Part shown: positions 35,062-45,185 of the stretch, in pieces
Position numbering within the stretch: position 1 is the stretch's first letter
Layout: each line of letters starts with the position of its first letter
Origin: Chionoecetes opilio
Lineage: Eukaryota; Arthropoda; Malacostraca; Decapoda; Majidae
Reading direction: 5' to 3'
Assembly (NCBI GenBank): GCA_016584305.1
Contig: JACEEZ010021756.1
Span: forward strand, 66,663 to 130,662
Length of the DNA stretch: 64,000 bases
Notes under the pieces: model-generated
Seen by the model: only the letters and a program-made list of their open reading frames with translations
Database searches by the model: none
What the model was told of the DNA's origin: nothing
Position numbers and translations under genes: made by a program

Positions 35062-36277
35062 GTGTGTAAGGAGTTGTTGTGTGTAAGGGGTTGTTGTGTG
35101 TAAGGGGTGTTGTGTGAGGGTTGTTGTGTGTAAGGAGGTTGTTGTGTGTAAGGGTTGTTGTGTGTAAGGGGTTGTTGTGTGTAAGGGTGTTGTGTGTAAG
35201 GGTTGTTGTGTGTAAGGGTTGTTGTGTGTAAGGGGTTGTTGTGTGTAGGTTTTGTGTGTAAGGGGTTGTTGTGTGTAAGGGGTTGTGTGTGTAAGGGGTT
35301 GTTGTGTGTAAGGGTTGTTGTGTGTAAGGGTTTTGTTAAGGGGTTGTTGTGTGTAAGGGGGTTGTTGTGTGTAAGGGTTTGTTGTGTGTAAGGGGTTGTT
35401 GTGTGTAAGGGGGTGTTGTGTGTAAGGGGTGTTGTGTGTAAGGGTTGTTGTGTGTTAAGGGGTTGTTGTGTGTAAGGGGTTGTTGTGTGTAAGGGGTTGT
35501 TGTGTGTAAGGGGTTGTTGTGTAAGGGGTTTGTTTGTGTGTAAGGGGGATGTTGTGTGTAAGGGTTGTTGTGTAAGAGGGTTGTTGTGTGTAAGGGGTTG
35601 TTGTGTTAAGGGGTTGTTGTGTGTAAGGGTTTGTTGTGTGTAAGGGGTTGTGTGTGTAAGGGGTTGTTGTGTGTAAGGGGTTGTTGTTGTAAGGGTTGTT
35701 GTGTGTAAGGGTTGTTGTGTGAGGGTTGTTGTGTGTAAGGGGTTGTTGTGTGTAAGGGTTGTTGTGTGTAAGGGGTTGTGTGTGTAAGGGGTTGTTGTGT
35801 GTAAGGGTTGTTGTGTGTAAGGGGTTGTTGTGTGTAAGGGGTGGTGTTAGGTTGTGTGTAAGGGTTTGTTGTGTGTAAGGGGTTGTTTGTGTAAGGGGTT
35901 GTTGTGTGTAAGGGGTTGTTGTGTGTAAGGGGTTGTTGTGTGTAAGGGTTGTTGTGTGTAAGGGGTTGTTGTGTGTAAGGGGTTGTTGTGTGTAAGGGGT
36001 TGTTGTGTGTAAGGGGTTGTTGTGTGTAAGGGGTGTTGTGTGTAAGGGGTTGTTGTGTGTAAGGGGTTGTTGTGTGTAAGGGGTGGTTGTGTGTAAGGGT
36101 GTTGTGTAAGGGGTTGTTGTGTGTAAGGGGGTTGTTGTGTGTAAAGGGTTGTTGTGTGTAAGGGGTTGTTGTGTGTAAGGGGTTGTTGTGTGTAAGGGGG
36201 TTGTTGTGTGTAAAGGGTTGTTGTGTGTAAGGGAGTTGTTGTGTGTAAAGGGTTATTGTGTGTAAGGAAGGGGTTGT
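35062..36277. repeat. Minisatellite GTTGTTGTGTGTAAGGG, block 2
   Basis: More irregular than block 1, with many single-base losses. It abuts and has replaced the downstream part of a retroelement reading frame. Confidence 0.95.
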
Positions 36278-36279
36278 TG

Positions 36280-36427
36280 TTGCCGCTAACATCTGTTCGT
36301 CCGCCTCGTATTCCTCATAGTATACGCGATTAGCGTCATTTATTTCGGTCTCAGATTGAGCATCATACTTTAGATCTGTCACAGCGACAGACTCACTGTC
36401 TGACACCGAAGTACAATCGCTCATCAT
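36280..36427 (-). pseudogene. Start of a second retroelement ORF, cut by minisatellite
   Basis: ATG at 36427 begins an acidic, Ser-rich segment (MMSDCTSVSDSESVAV, later NRVYYEEYEADEQM) and then runs into the repeat array. On the same strand and directly after the gag-like ORF, where a protease or polymerase frame would follow; no such motif remains. Confidence 0.45.
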
Positions 36428-36584
36428 AACATTTGCCGACAGGTGTCAGACCGTTCCCCTTTTGCTTGTGCCAAACTGGCCTTAAGTTCGCGAACCTGTT
36501 TTCTCAGCTCCTCCACCTCATCTTTGATCGCCTCGGGGTTTGGGGAACTTATGGGCTTATCTGTTACTTTCTCAATCATTCCTC

Positions 36585-37346
36585 TTACTTTTTTTTCCTT
36601 TCTGGAATCATGTTAACCCGCGGAATATGCCTCTCTTCGAGCAGTTGACGTTCATGCTCGAGGCGGTCAATGAATTTTTTTAGGGGATATCCCTCATCCA
36701 GGAATCCTTCCTGTCTCTCTCGCGATTCGGGAGGTAAGCCGTACCACAGTTTTCTTTTTATTGTTTTATCTCGGTTGGGGAATCTTTCATTGGGGAATCT
36801 GGTCTCTATCACTGCATGTTGGCAAATGAAGCGATGGGTGAAAGCTTGTGGAGATTCTCCCCAATCGTAACACATTGATTCTAATTCCTGCCATGCTCGA
36901 TCAATGCTCACTTCGGTGGCAAACTCGGTCTGGAAAAGATTTCTAAGTGCTGGCCAAGATTCTATTTTCTGATTTGTTTGGTTGTTGTGGATTGAAATTG
37001 CGAATTCTGGGCTCACTCTCCCCTTTGCGATTTGGATGCGAGTGGCATCGCTAGAACTGCATTGTTCTACTAACTCAAAAGAACATTTGTACGCTGCATC
37101 GAGACCTTGTAGTTGGTATAATTCTAGGATTGGAATGTCTCGGGGTTTGGTGAGTCCCTCTTTCACGTTATTCATGGGCAAGTGAGGGGTGGGAATCGGT
37201 ACATGGAAAGGGTTATTTAAACTAAGTTGTGATCTTAATTCTTCTACTTCTCTTTCTAATTGGGTCACTTTGGTTGTAACTTCTTCCTCCTCCTCCTCCT
37301 CCTCCTCCTGTTTGATCCCCATTAATGTGAAATCTTGCCAACTCAT
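36585..37346 (-). CDS. Gag-like ORF of an LTR retrotransposon
   Basis: 253 codons from ATG 37346. A Glu run and coiled coil (residues about 12-45: TTKVTQLEREVEELRSQL) precede a capsid-like region with W-P-A-L-R-N-L-F-x-x-E-F, then the RAWQELESM and GESPQAFTHRF stretches, the pattern of retrotransposon Gag capsids. The C-terminus is rich in Arg/Lys. A second coiled-coil stretch (DEVEELRKQVRELKASL) lies just after the stop in another frame (about 36440-36520), suggesting a frameshifted longer Gag. No zinc knuckle or polymerase is seen. Confidence 0.6.
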   Translation of the reverse strand: MSWQDFTLMGIKQEEEEEEEEEVTTKVTQLEREVEELRSQLSLNNPFHVPIPTPHLPMNNVKEGLTKPRDIPILELYQLQGLDAAYKCSFELVEQCSSSDATRIQIAKGRVSPEFAISIHNNQTNQKIESWPALRNLFQTEFATEVSIDRAWQELESMCYDWGESPQAFTHRFICQHAVIETRFPNERFPNRDKTIKRKLWYGLPPESRERQEGFLDEGYPLKKFIDRLEHERQLLEERHIPRVNMIPERKKK

Positions 37347-37520
37347 GATAACGCTGGAGAATCACCTCTTATAGCAGCGGGTAGGGACTCGATTCCCGTG
37401 TTCCGTCAGTCAACTGGGAGGACACTCGGGTTTCCCGTGGCTAATAAGTGCGGTTCTCCACTGTTCCTATTTCCTTACTTATAGGTGACCTCTGATTACT
37501 GTTACCAATTTATCATTTAC

Positions 37521-38067
37521 TTAACTTCTTCCCTCACTTATCCAATGAACACCGTCGGATGCCAAAGTGTTTACGTATAATGAGGAATTGAAGTGTATGA
37601 CTCGGTTTCTCCTTGATCTTTTCATCCTCTTATTTATTGAATTTTGGACTTTCTTATAGTCATCCGTGCTAATGGGTCCTCTTTCTGAATAAATGCGGGG
37701 TTCTACCAAATAGATGCAAACCACAGCCCCATAATCTCTCTCTATGGTGCGCGTAATTTCTTTGATGGTGTCAGTAAGAAGACCGGGATCTACGTATACC
37801 ATCGGCAATATCGTTACTACCCAGCCATAAGATGCACAAATCATGTGGCCATTCCAGAACCCTATTTAGCCTAACATCTGAGAAAAAAGAATTTGCCCTT
37901 TCACCAGCTCTGAAATTTTTTATTTCAGCTTCTGGGACATCCAGTGATTGGGGAAGTTGACTGTGTCCCACCAATGAGACTTTTAACATATTTACTGAGG
38001 GTGACTTTATGTTGTTATTGTCAGGTGAAATTCCGGTGTGCTGTAATTTTAGTAAATAGGATCCCAC
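37521..38067 (-). pseudogene. SGNH/GDSL-hydrolase-like ORF, one frameshift
   Basis: Two overlapping frames (38067-37771 and 37844-37521) form one protein: block I VSLVGHSQL (His where GDS has Asp), block III ILWLGSNDI (G-x-N-D), and block V SDGVHW (Asp-x-x-His). The spacing fits a small SGNH fold of about 180 residues. It stands just upstream of the gag-like ORF on the same strand and just after a TGGTGACAGTG primer-binding-like site. The atypical block I Ser context leaves catalysis doubtful. Confidence 0.6.
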
Positions 38068-38086
38068 CGCACTGTCACCAGTGTAC
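38066..38086 (-). other. Possible primer-binding site
   Basis: On the minus strand TGGTGACAGTGCGGTGG starts 1-2 bases after an LTR-like CAGTACA end. Primer sites begin TGG because they pair with the CCA end of a tRNA. Confidence 0.4.
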
Positions 38087-38088
38087 TG

Positions 38089-39670
38089 CCGTTATTCGTG
38101 GGTTGTTTTGAGATTAATTTATTCCTCCAATGAACCCAGCAGTTACAAAAAAAAAAAAATGTAATATTATACTATGAGTATGCTGCCACCAGTTCAAGAT
38201 TTATCCTTAAAGAGTCTAACTCTTGAACAGAATTTTAATATTTGTCGACAAGAAAGTAGCGTGAATTTAATATTTCAAATGAATATTTTACAGAGTTAAC
38301 ACGTAATTAGGATCGGAGGACTATGAGTAAGTAACACACTTTGCATGTCACCTGGGTTGATTAACCTACATAAGAATCAGTCACCTCAGAATTCAGGTTT
38401 ATTAATACCAAACACACGTGGAGGTTGACACTATATATTAATGGAACATGGAAAAATACTGTGGGAACGTATTACATGAAGATAAATGCACTAAATTGCT
38501 TGACACATTTGGAGAGAATTATATGGTAGCCGGGAACGACACGCACACTCGAGAAAACACTAACGACTCCGCCGTTTCAAATGATAAATGTTCCTGAATA
38601 AGACGAGTGGACGCTGGAGGTCACACTGTCACTCTAAGAAATAGTTCTGAGTCACACGTGGGGTCGCTGATGGACACACCACGCCGTTTTCAATACACAC
38701 TACGAAAAACTACTTGACCTTTTATGGCGGTCTCCTATCCTTTCCAATGAAACCCAAAAAAAGGACACAACAGAATGAATAGTGAGAAATGGGGAGGGGA
38801 AGTGTAAGGGTATTGTGTGTTTGTTCAAATGTCGTGGCGGACGAAGAGAGTTTGCAGAGAGATTCTGGTGGGATGAGAGACACGAGCAGAGTGATGTCTA
38901 GCGGCGTGGGTTAGCGTGGCGCGGGAAAACTAAAATTGTTCGTTGGTATACAGATGACTTAATAACATTGACGTTGAATGATTAACAACCATGTTAGGAT
39001 ATGAGGTTAAAAGGAATACTTTATGAGCGGCAGTGTAATAAATTATGTTCAACGATGATGAAAATTTTGTGGGTAAAAATAGTTTAGTTTCCCTAATACT
39101 ACAATCAAATTTGTGTTACGCTTTCGTAAAATTGGTCATGAGGAGGCATCTTTGTCTTTCCATGGTTGAGAAATGATAATAATTTAGCGTTCCACGGAAA
39201 CTTATTGATGTCATGGGTTTCCGGAACAATTCACTACGAATGCTCATATTACCTGAAGAAGAATTGAGTAGTGTTGATTCTAGAATGTTTTAATCTATTG
39301 GGATTAAGATTCGCTAATTTAAATGATCGCAGAAATAACCGGTTTGAGGTGGATTTACAAGAAAAAAAAAAGGGAGAAAGAATGGAGGGGGGAAGGGAAA
39401 AAAGGAAGGAAGGCAGGAAGGAAATTAATGCTATATGTTACGAGGAACAATGCTTATCATCTACAATTCTACATACATTTACATACGCTCATTAAACCTA
39501 GAATGGAAGTAAATTTATCTTAGTCTACAACGTATATTAAAATCCTGGTATTACATATATGGTATCCTTACAGAGCTGGAGGGTACTGTAGAGGTCAAAA
39601 TCACGCTAAAATTAATAAGGCGTAGCACTTCCATGTCACGAAAAGATAATACCCTCTCATCACGACAGTT
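38089..39670 (-). mobile_element. Putative 5' LTR of the SGNH/gag retroelement
   Basis: Starts TGTACTGCCG on the plus strand next to the primer-like site; the far end, near CACGACAG, is uncertain. No ORF. Shares motifs and length with the LTR at 20157-21690. No second LTR is seen because the 3' part is replaced by minisatellite. Confidence 0.4.
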
Positions 39671-41185
39671 TTCGGGTCGGCCAAGGACTGCGCTGTGAGG
39701 CACGTGTCGGGACGAATAATACCACATATTTCAATATAGACACCATATGTGTGCGGTGGAATTTACTCCCATTTAGTGTAATACATATCTACACAACAAG
39801 AGGTTGCTGTAGGGACCAAAATCTTAAATCCGTAGGGAGAGCAGTGATGATTCGGCCACTTTTTTCAAAAATATTTATAGAAAAAAAGTTTAGGAAGCAG
39901 TGTAATTTTGTTTATCTCAAAATGTTCCCTCATCATTTGGCTCTTTAGCCTGGTGATATCAGACCCGTAGCTGTTTTCGATTTTTACCAGTGAATGACGA
40001 AACACAAGTTTCTAAATCGTCTGAACCATCCTTACCCGTGGGGATGGTCCGGCCAGATGGGTGGGATGGTACGGACTCGTGTATTACTCGGCAAAATCTT
40101 AAGATAATGTGAGCTGGATTGGCTAATAAACAAGAAATTATCAGTTCAAAACATTTTTATTATACTCAAGTACAAAAAAATAGCTTCTAAATTTTGTAGA
40201 AAAATAAAATATATAATTAAGACCAAATTTATCCAGAATTATGGACAATTGGTTTCCTCTATCTCCCTCAAACAACACACAAATAGTCGTGAAGTGTGCT
40301 TCTTGGAACCCCATATTTTTCAGCAGTTTTCCTCATAGAGCTTCCACTTTCCTTTACTTCAGTAAAAGCAGACTGCAGAGCAGCTTCATCTCTCTCCCTG
40401 TTCGTTTTCTTCTTATATTTCCTCCCCATGATGGCTGGTGGGTGTCTGAAGCAAAGGAAACAAGTTGTTTCAAATGTAGAATCATTAATATGTTATACTC
40501 AAATTAGAAATTAACGTGATATTATTAATAATATTTAATATCTAAAGATACTATACTGTAATACAAAACACATTCAAACATAAAAATGATAAATATGTAG
40601 CTACTCCCAGGTCAATAATAACCATTCTGTTTCACTTAAGTGTTCATAACATACATGCTTCAAAGAATAATTTCATGATATAATTGCTTAGTGATGGTTC
40701 AAACAATGACGAACCATCCCCCTCATCAAATGTCCGAATCATCCCAACACTATAAAACATATAGATGGCTACACTCGACTTCCAAACACGAGAGGTAAGC
40801 ATTCGTATTTTACGGTAATATCTTCGTTAGGCATCACTGTTTCACCATAATAATACACAATCTGATACTTGTCATATTCATGGAGGTATAGCTTACGACA
40901 CACATGCAAAATATAACATAGAAAAAGGTGCAAAAAAACATAAAAACTTACCTGCATCAAAAAGTATGGCGCCGGCGGCTTTGTTGTTCTGCGTGGTCCT
41001 GGTAAACAAAGTCTCGCATTTTCACACCATATCTCGCGGCGCTAGGTCCCATACATTTTTCAGGAAATGCAATGTCCGGACCATCCAACAGTTCGAATTA
41101 TCACCGTTCTCCCCTACTGCTACGTCACCCGCCTTCCTCGCCCACCATATGGACGTATGGACGTATGAGTACGTCACCCGCCGTG
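39671..41185. other. Unassigned interior of M
   Basis: AT-rich. Apart from the HTH exon at 40268-40429 nothing is recognised. Confidence 0.4.
40268..40429 (-). pseudogene. Pipsqueak-type HTH fragment
   Basis: 53 codons from ATG 40429: MGRKYKKKTNRERDEAALQ ... SSMRKTAEKYGVPRSTLHDY then a stop. This is the N-terminal Psq/CENP-B-like helix-turn-helix of pogo/Tigger transposases (R-K-Y-K-x-K-T; A-x-x-Y-G-V-P-x-S-T-L). A splice donor or a downstream DDE domain is not seen, so it is probably a transposase exon left behind. Confidence 0.65.
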
Positions 41186-41188
41186 TAA

Positions 41189-41741
41189 GGCCTCTTTCAC
41201 ACGGCGCGGGCGATGCCCGCGTCCGCGTTTCTTTTCAGACGGCATGGGTGTAAACCACCCGCCACCCGCGCGCCGCACCAGTTTGTGTTGTGCACGCGTT
41301 GATTATGGACCATGATCGCCTTCGTCTCCTTTACCTATTACATGTATTACATTACATTATTACTCTCTCCAGCATTCTGTGGTGCGTGCTCGGGATTTGT
41401 AATCTTCACGTGATTTGTCCCACAGAGCTGGTCTCTCCTGCACAAGTGATATTAACTGCTCTGTGTCAATATCAGCATCCATATTAAGTACAAAGGGACA
41501 GTCACGCACAACCCAGGGATGTCAACAAGAAAAGAAAAATAACTGAAATAAAATAATAGGGCGACCAACTCATCCGAACGCAGCGAGTGAACCTCTCAGC
41601 TGGGGGTTCGGGGGGCGCTGTAAGCCCCCCCCGTGATTTTTTTTAAATTTCATGCTCTTAGAGAGCTTCTGAGAGGTCCTTGGTTATATCTATAATAATT
41701 TCTGGTCTCAATTTTGTCTGTTTTTGTGTCCACAATTTGTG

Positions 41742-41838
<97 letters not shown>

Positions 41839-42649
41839 TATATCATGCAACTTAAATTGTGAAATGTATATGAATTATTAACCATTTTGACAAGATAAAT
41901 GAAATATTAACACTGTTTCCGTTGGCCCGCAACAAATCACAACAAAATGTTAACATGTTTTGTAACAGAAGAAACCTCATCAAATACAGCTCAAATATGA
42001 TTTGATGACCACCAGAGCTATCTCACCTGGCTGTGGGCTGCTGTAATCCACCCCCAACATACTGCCTCCTGAGCAAACTTGTAGCAGTGGAGTCAGGAGA
42101 TATCGGCAGCCTAGTATTAACTTCCCGCTAGGCAGCCAAAAAATGTTTTATGGTCTGTGCTGGATCAGTGGCCAGGGTCAGGTTCGGCTGTGGGCTAGCC
42201 AACTATGTACACCCCTCCCCCCCCCCTAAATTTTTAACCCGAATCTACACGATTCACAGAAATGACCCAGCTGGCAATAAAATACTTGGAAATCCGCGAA
42301 TCCGCGGAAAATTGACATCCCTGACAACCAGTCACGTTGAAATCCAATCGGCTACTGAATGAGTTTCCTCTGGAGAAATACGCGTGTCGCGAGGCTGCCC
42401 GCGACGTGTGAAGACACGCATTAAACACTGTACCCTATACTATGGGCCTATAGCATCAATGTGCGGAGGCGAGCCCGCGGGCGACCCAAGAGGCGCCCGC
42501 GCTGCATTTCACCCGCGCACGGGCGCTGCCCGCAGCCGGGCGATGCCCGTGCCATGTGAAAGGTTACATTGAAAACATCAGTAATTAGCTTAAGCGGCTC
42601 CGCGCTTAAGCGCGGACGCGGGCATCGCCCGCACCGTGTGAAAGAGGCC
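41189..42649. mobile_element. PIF/Harbinger element N
   Basis: TIR of about 40 bp starting GGCCTCTTTCACACGG, 3-bp duplication TAA (41186-41188, 42650-42652). 645 bp after removing F2 with its 6-bp duplication. GC-rich ends, no transposase. Confidence 0.9.
41514..42323. mobile_element. F2: short derivative of element F1
   Basis: Ends CAGGGATGTCAA / TTGACATCCCTG, 6-bp duplication ACAACC (41508-41513, 42324-42329). Left 390 bp and right 115 bp match F1; the gene is missing and about 190 bp at 42010-42200 has no F1 counterpart. Contains an (AT)n tract at 41750-41835. Confidence 0.85.
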
Positions 42650-42800
42650 TAAGGGTTAAGGAAACAAGGCGTTGAAATGAATTATTTTTTGTGGATTAGG
42701 TATTTTGAATGAACATTCAACATAATTATGCAAAGAAAAAATGGGTCTGGACGATTACTTTGAGGTTAGGTTAGGTATACTTTGTGGTAAAGGTTAGATT

Positions 42801-43474
42801 AGGTTTCAAGAAAACCTATAAGGTTAGGTTTGGTATACTTTGCTCTATTCAATCACTTCCCTGTTATCTGAAACCATGAAGAATTTTTCCCGGCCAAGTT
42901 TTATTGCTTTTTCTGATGGAGATAGTTAGTGTTTTTAATGGAAACGGCGACCATAAAATTCGGTGATGAATTTATTATTATATTTTTTTAACTATGGGTT
43001 TCCGGAAAATAAAACTAGATATCTCCATTAGAAAAAACACCTATTTTTTTAAAGGAAAAATTTGTCAGTGTCTGAAAATGACCGCGAAGTCCTCGTCCAT
43101 TATTACCAAAGAAAATGCTCAATACTATGGCAGTGCAAAGCGGAGCAAGGTTTGCGGGGCGGGGCGGACACCCACCACACCTGTAAACAAACATTTATTT
43201 CCGACATAAATGAGTGCCAGATTCATTCAATACACATCAAAACTACACAAGAAAACTAAGTTTCGGCCTCGAAATCGGTGAAAGCCCACTTCCAAATTTT
43301 TACCGATGAGTTATCTACCGGTAGGTAGCAGGGGGTCTGGGGGGTCGCAGCCCCCCCAGTTATGTCAGGAGAGTATTGGTCAATAGGGAGTATTGGTTGA
43401 AACTGCATATCTGCCCTTTACTTTATGTGTGAGCATGGACGAGACCAAGAGATGAATCAAACATTGCACGATTT
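42801..43474. repeat. Repeat R, copy 2 (unsplit)
   Basis: 674 bp, aligned end to end with 19902-26048 minus its two transposons. Contains a single arm of palindromic repeat I (42846-43260). Confidence 0.85.
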
Positions 43475-43576
43475 GGACAGGAGGACTATTGGGGTGGTTC
43501 ATTGTAGTGGTGGAGGGAGGGAGGCAAGATGGGTGGTGTAGCCATGCCTCAAGTCCTCAACGAGCAGGGTGAAGTG
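43475..43576. other. No gene seen
   Basis: GA/GT-rich spacer without recognised features. Confidence 0.4.
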
Positions 43577-43745
43577 CAGTGTGTTTTTACCTGTCAGTGG
43601 GTGAGGTCCTGTGAGGCTGTCACAGGCGTGGCAGCTGACCTGTCTGCTGCAGGAAAACTTCTTCTTGTTTAGGGCTGCGAGGACCCGTTGAGGAACCTTA
43701 TGAGCCCTGGTTATGTCCTATGAGGCTATCACAGGCGTGGTAAAC
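43577..43745 (-). mobile_element. LINE 3' UTR fragments
   Basis: Inverse of the tail at 530-640 and 5812-5935 (GGTCCTGTGAGGCTGTCACA and CAGCTGACCTG), with part repeated at 43690-43742. Confidence 0.7.
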
Positions 43746-44029
43746 GTTACGTTCACTTGTTTACGGGAGTTTCAATGCCTTGACGCACTAACAGTAACCA
43801 CGCTACAATCTGCCATGTGTCTCGTAGCACACGCTTGAGTTTGAGCTTGAGTTCGGACTTGGGAGTCACCTCGCCCTCGGTGAAGCCTTTGGTCCGGCGT
43901 TCTCCCGCACACGTAATCTGTTAGGAGAGAAGCAAAACTAGGGGTTTCCTTTTCCCCTCCTTCCTCTCTCTGCATCACATTCATACGGGGTCCCCCACCA
44001 CTGAGGGGCTCCCTGCCTCTCATTCTCTC

Positions 44030-44263
44030 TCATGCGTGCTCTCCAAGAATTATTTTACACTCAATCACACGACTGTCACTCCTCCACTCAGCACACAACC
44101 CCAGCAGGTACTCCATCTGTCTACCCATACTCCTGTCTCTCATCTCTCGCCATTCTTCCACCCCGACCTCTCCTACCACTACCTCCAATATCTTTGTTCT
44201 AGCATACTCATACCGTTCACATTCCAGCATCAAGTGCTCCACAGTTTCATCCACTCCTGTCAC
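44030..44263 (-). pseudogene. LINE ORF2 C-terminus
   Basis: Encodes VDETVEHLMLECERYEYAR followed by a short basic tail, the E-T-x-E-H-x-x-x-x-C motif of Jockey/I LINEs. Frame opens at 44263 and ends at 44030; no upstream RT. Confidence 0.65.
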
Positions 44264-44267
44264 ACCA

Positions 44268-44360
44268 GTGGCGTAGCTAGGTATTTATCATTGGGTGGGC
44301 ACCTGGGGGGGCACAGCTGATTATGGGGGGGCACTAGATGAGCCGAACAAGCCCATACAG
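44268..44360. mobile_element. Transposon end (CAGTGGCGTAGCTAGG type)
   Basis: CCAGTGGCGTAGCTAGGTAT followed by G-rich GGGTGGGCACCTGGGGGGGC. The same terminus type lies at 51800-51830 and 59427. The opposite end was not found nearby. Confidence 0.5.
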
Positions 44361-44760
44361 CTGGGGAGTGTGGTGGGGACTGGAGACTTACTTTCACCTA
44401 CAGTGCCAAGACCCCCCCCCCCCCTTGCATATTTTGCATTCTGACCAATATCAAGAGTATATCTGATGTCGTATGGACTTTTGCCTACATGGCCGATATT
44501 AAAATTCAGGTTCCTGAGAAAAACTAAGTCCAGCGAGATGCGCAATGGACGACGAGTTTGAGAAAGTAGTGCGAATCTAAGTAGTAGGTATAATCTAGGG
44601 GTTGGTCGAAGGGGGACGGAGCCCCCCCCGTTAGGTTAGGGTAGGTTAGGCTAGGTTAGGTTAGGGCAGGTTATGTTAGTGCACAGCACGAGGGGCTCGA
44701 AGAGGGGTGCTAGGAATTAGGTCTGTAGAGTTTGTCATCTTTAGAATAAAGGCTCAAACT

Positions 44761-45185
44761 CCTATCTTCTTCTTATAGCCAACAAGCTTGGGGACATGGT
44801 GGAAACTGAGGTTTTTGGGTGGGGGAGCACACACATAAGGAAAATATGGCCCCCCACAAAAAAAAAATCTTTAAACTAGTGAAATTTCCCTAGTTCATGG
44901 ACTTTATCGGGGAAATATTTCCCTTATATGTGTGCTCCCCCACAAAAGGAGCACACTCAGAAGGGAATTATGGCTCCCCACAAAAAATCCCTAAACTAGG
45001 GAAATTTCCCTAGTACATAGACTTAATTGGGGAAATATTTCCCCGATAAAGTTCATGAACTAGGGAAATATCCTAGTTTATGGATTTTTTTGTGGGGGGC
45101 CATATTTCCCTCATGTGTGTGCTCCCCCACCCAAAAACCCCGGTTTCCCACCATGTCCCCAAGCTTGTTGGCTATAAGAAGAAGA
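44761..45185. repeat. Fold-back palindrome
   Basis: Arms of about 200 bp: TAGCCAACAAGCTTGGGGAC...GTGGGGGAGCAC at the left and the inverse at the right, with internal CTAGGGAAATTTCCCTAG. Motifs resemble the palindrome at 7400-8760 (AACAAGTTTGGGGACCTG). No coding sequence. Confidence 0.85.

Larger units (their letters stand above)
31846..42655. mobile_element. TTAA-bounded element M (piggyBac-like?), 10.8 kb
   Basis: Left TTAA/CCCCTACGCAGCGGGCGAC. The right end, after removing the Harbinger inserted three bases from it, is the inverse of CCCTTACACGGCGGGTGAC (15 of 19 match). TTAA at 31842-31845 and 42656-42659; K1 shows one TTAA at this point. TTAA plus CCC ends suit piggyBac, but no transposase is recognised and most contents are later insertions or tandem repeats. 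Confidence 0.6.
26073..42759. mobile_element. Kolobok-like element K2, split by four insertions
   Basis: Left end AGTA..ATCGTCCAGACC (26073), right end GGTCTGGACGATTACT (42759); outer targets TTCA/TTGA are single-base variants of TTAA. Insertions: J2 (26077), LTR (29096), E (30619), M (31846). The remaining 645 bp align with K1 throughout, and the two halves across M join at one TTAA exactly as in K1. Confidence 0.75.

Noticed and set aside
33286..36277. CRISPR-like array of regular short repeats
   Set aside because: Units are contiguous, without unique spacers, in clearly eukaryotic DNA; a minisatellite.
36433..37374. Plus-strand ORFs opposite the gag-like frame
   Set aside because: Shadows of the minus-strand gag-like ORF, without own features.
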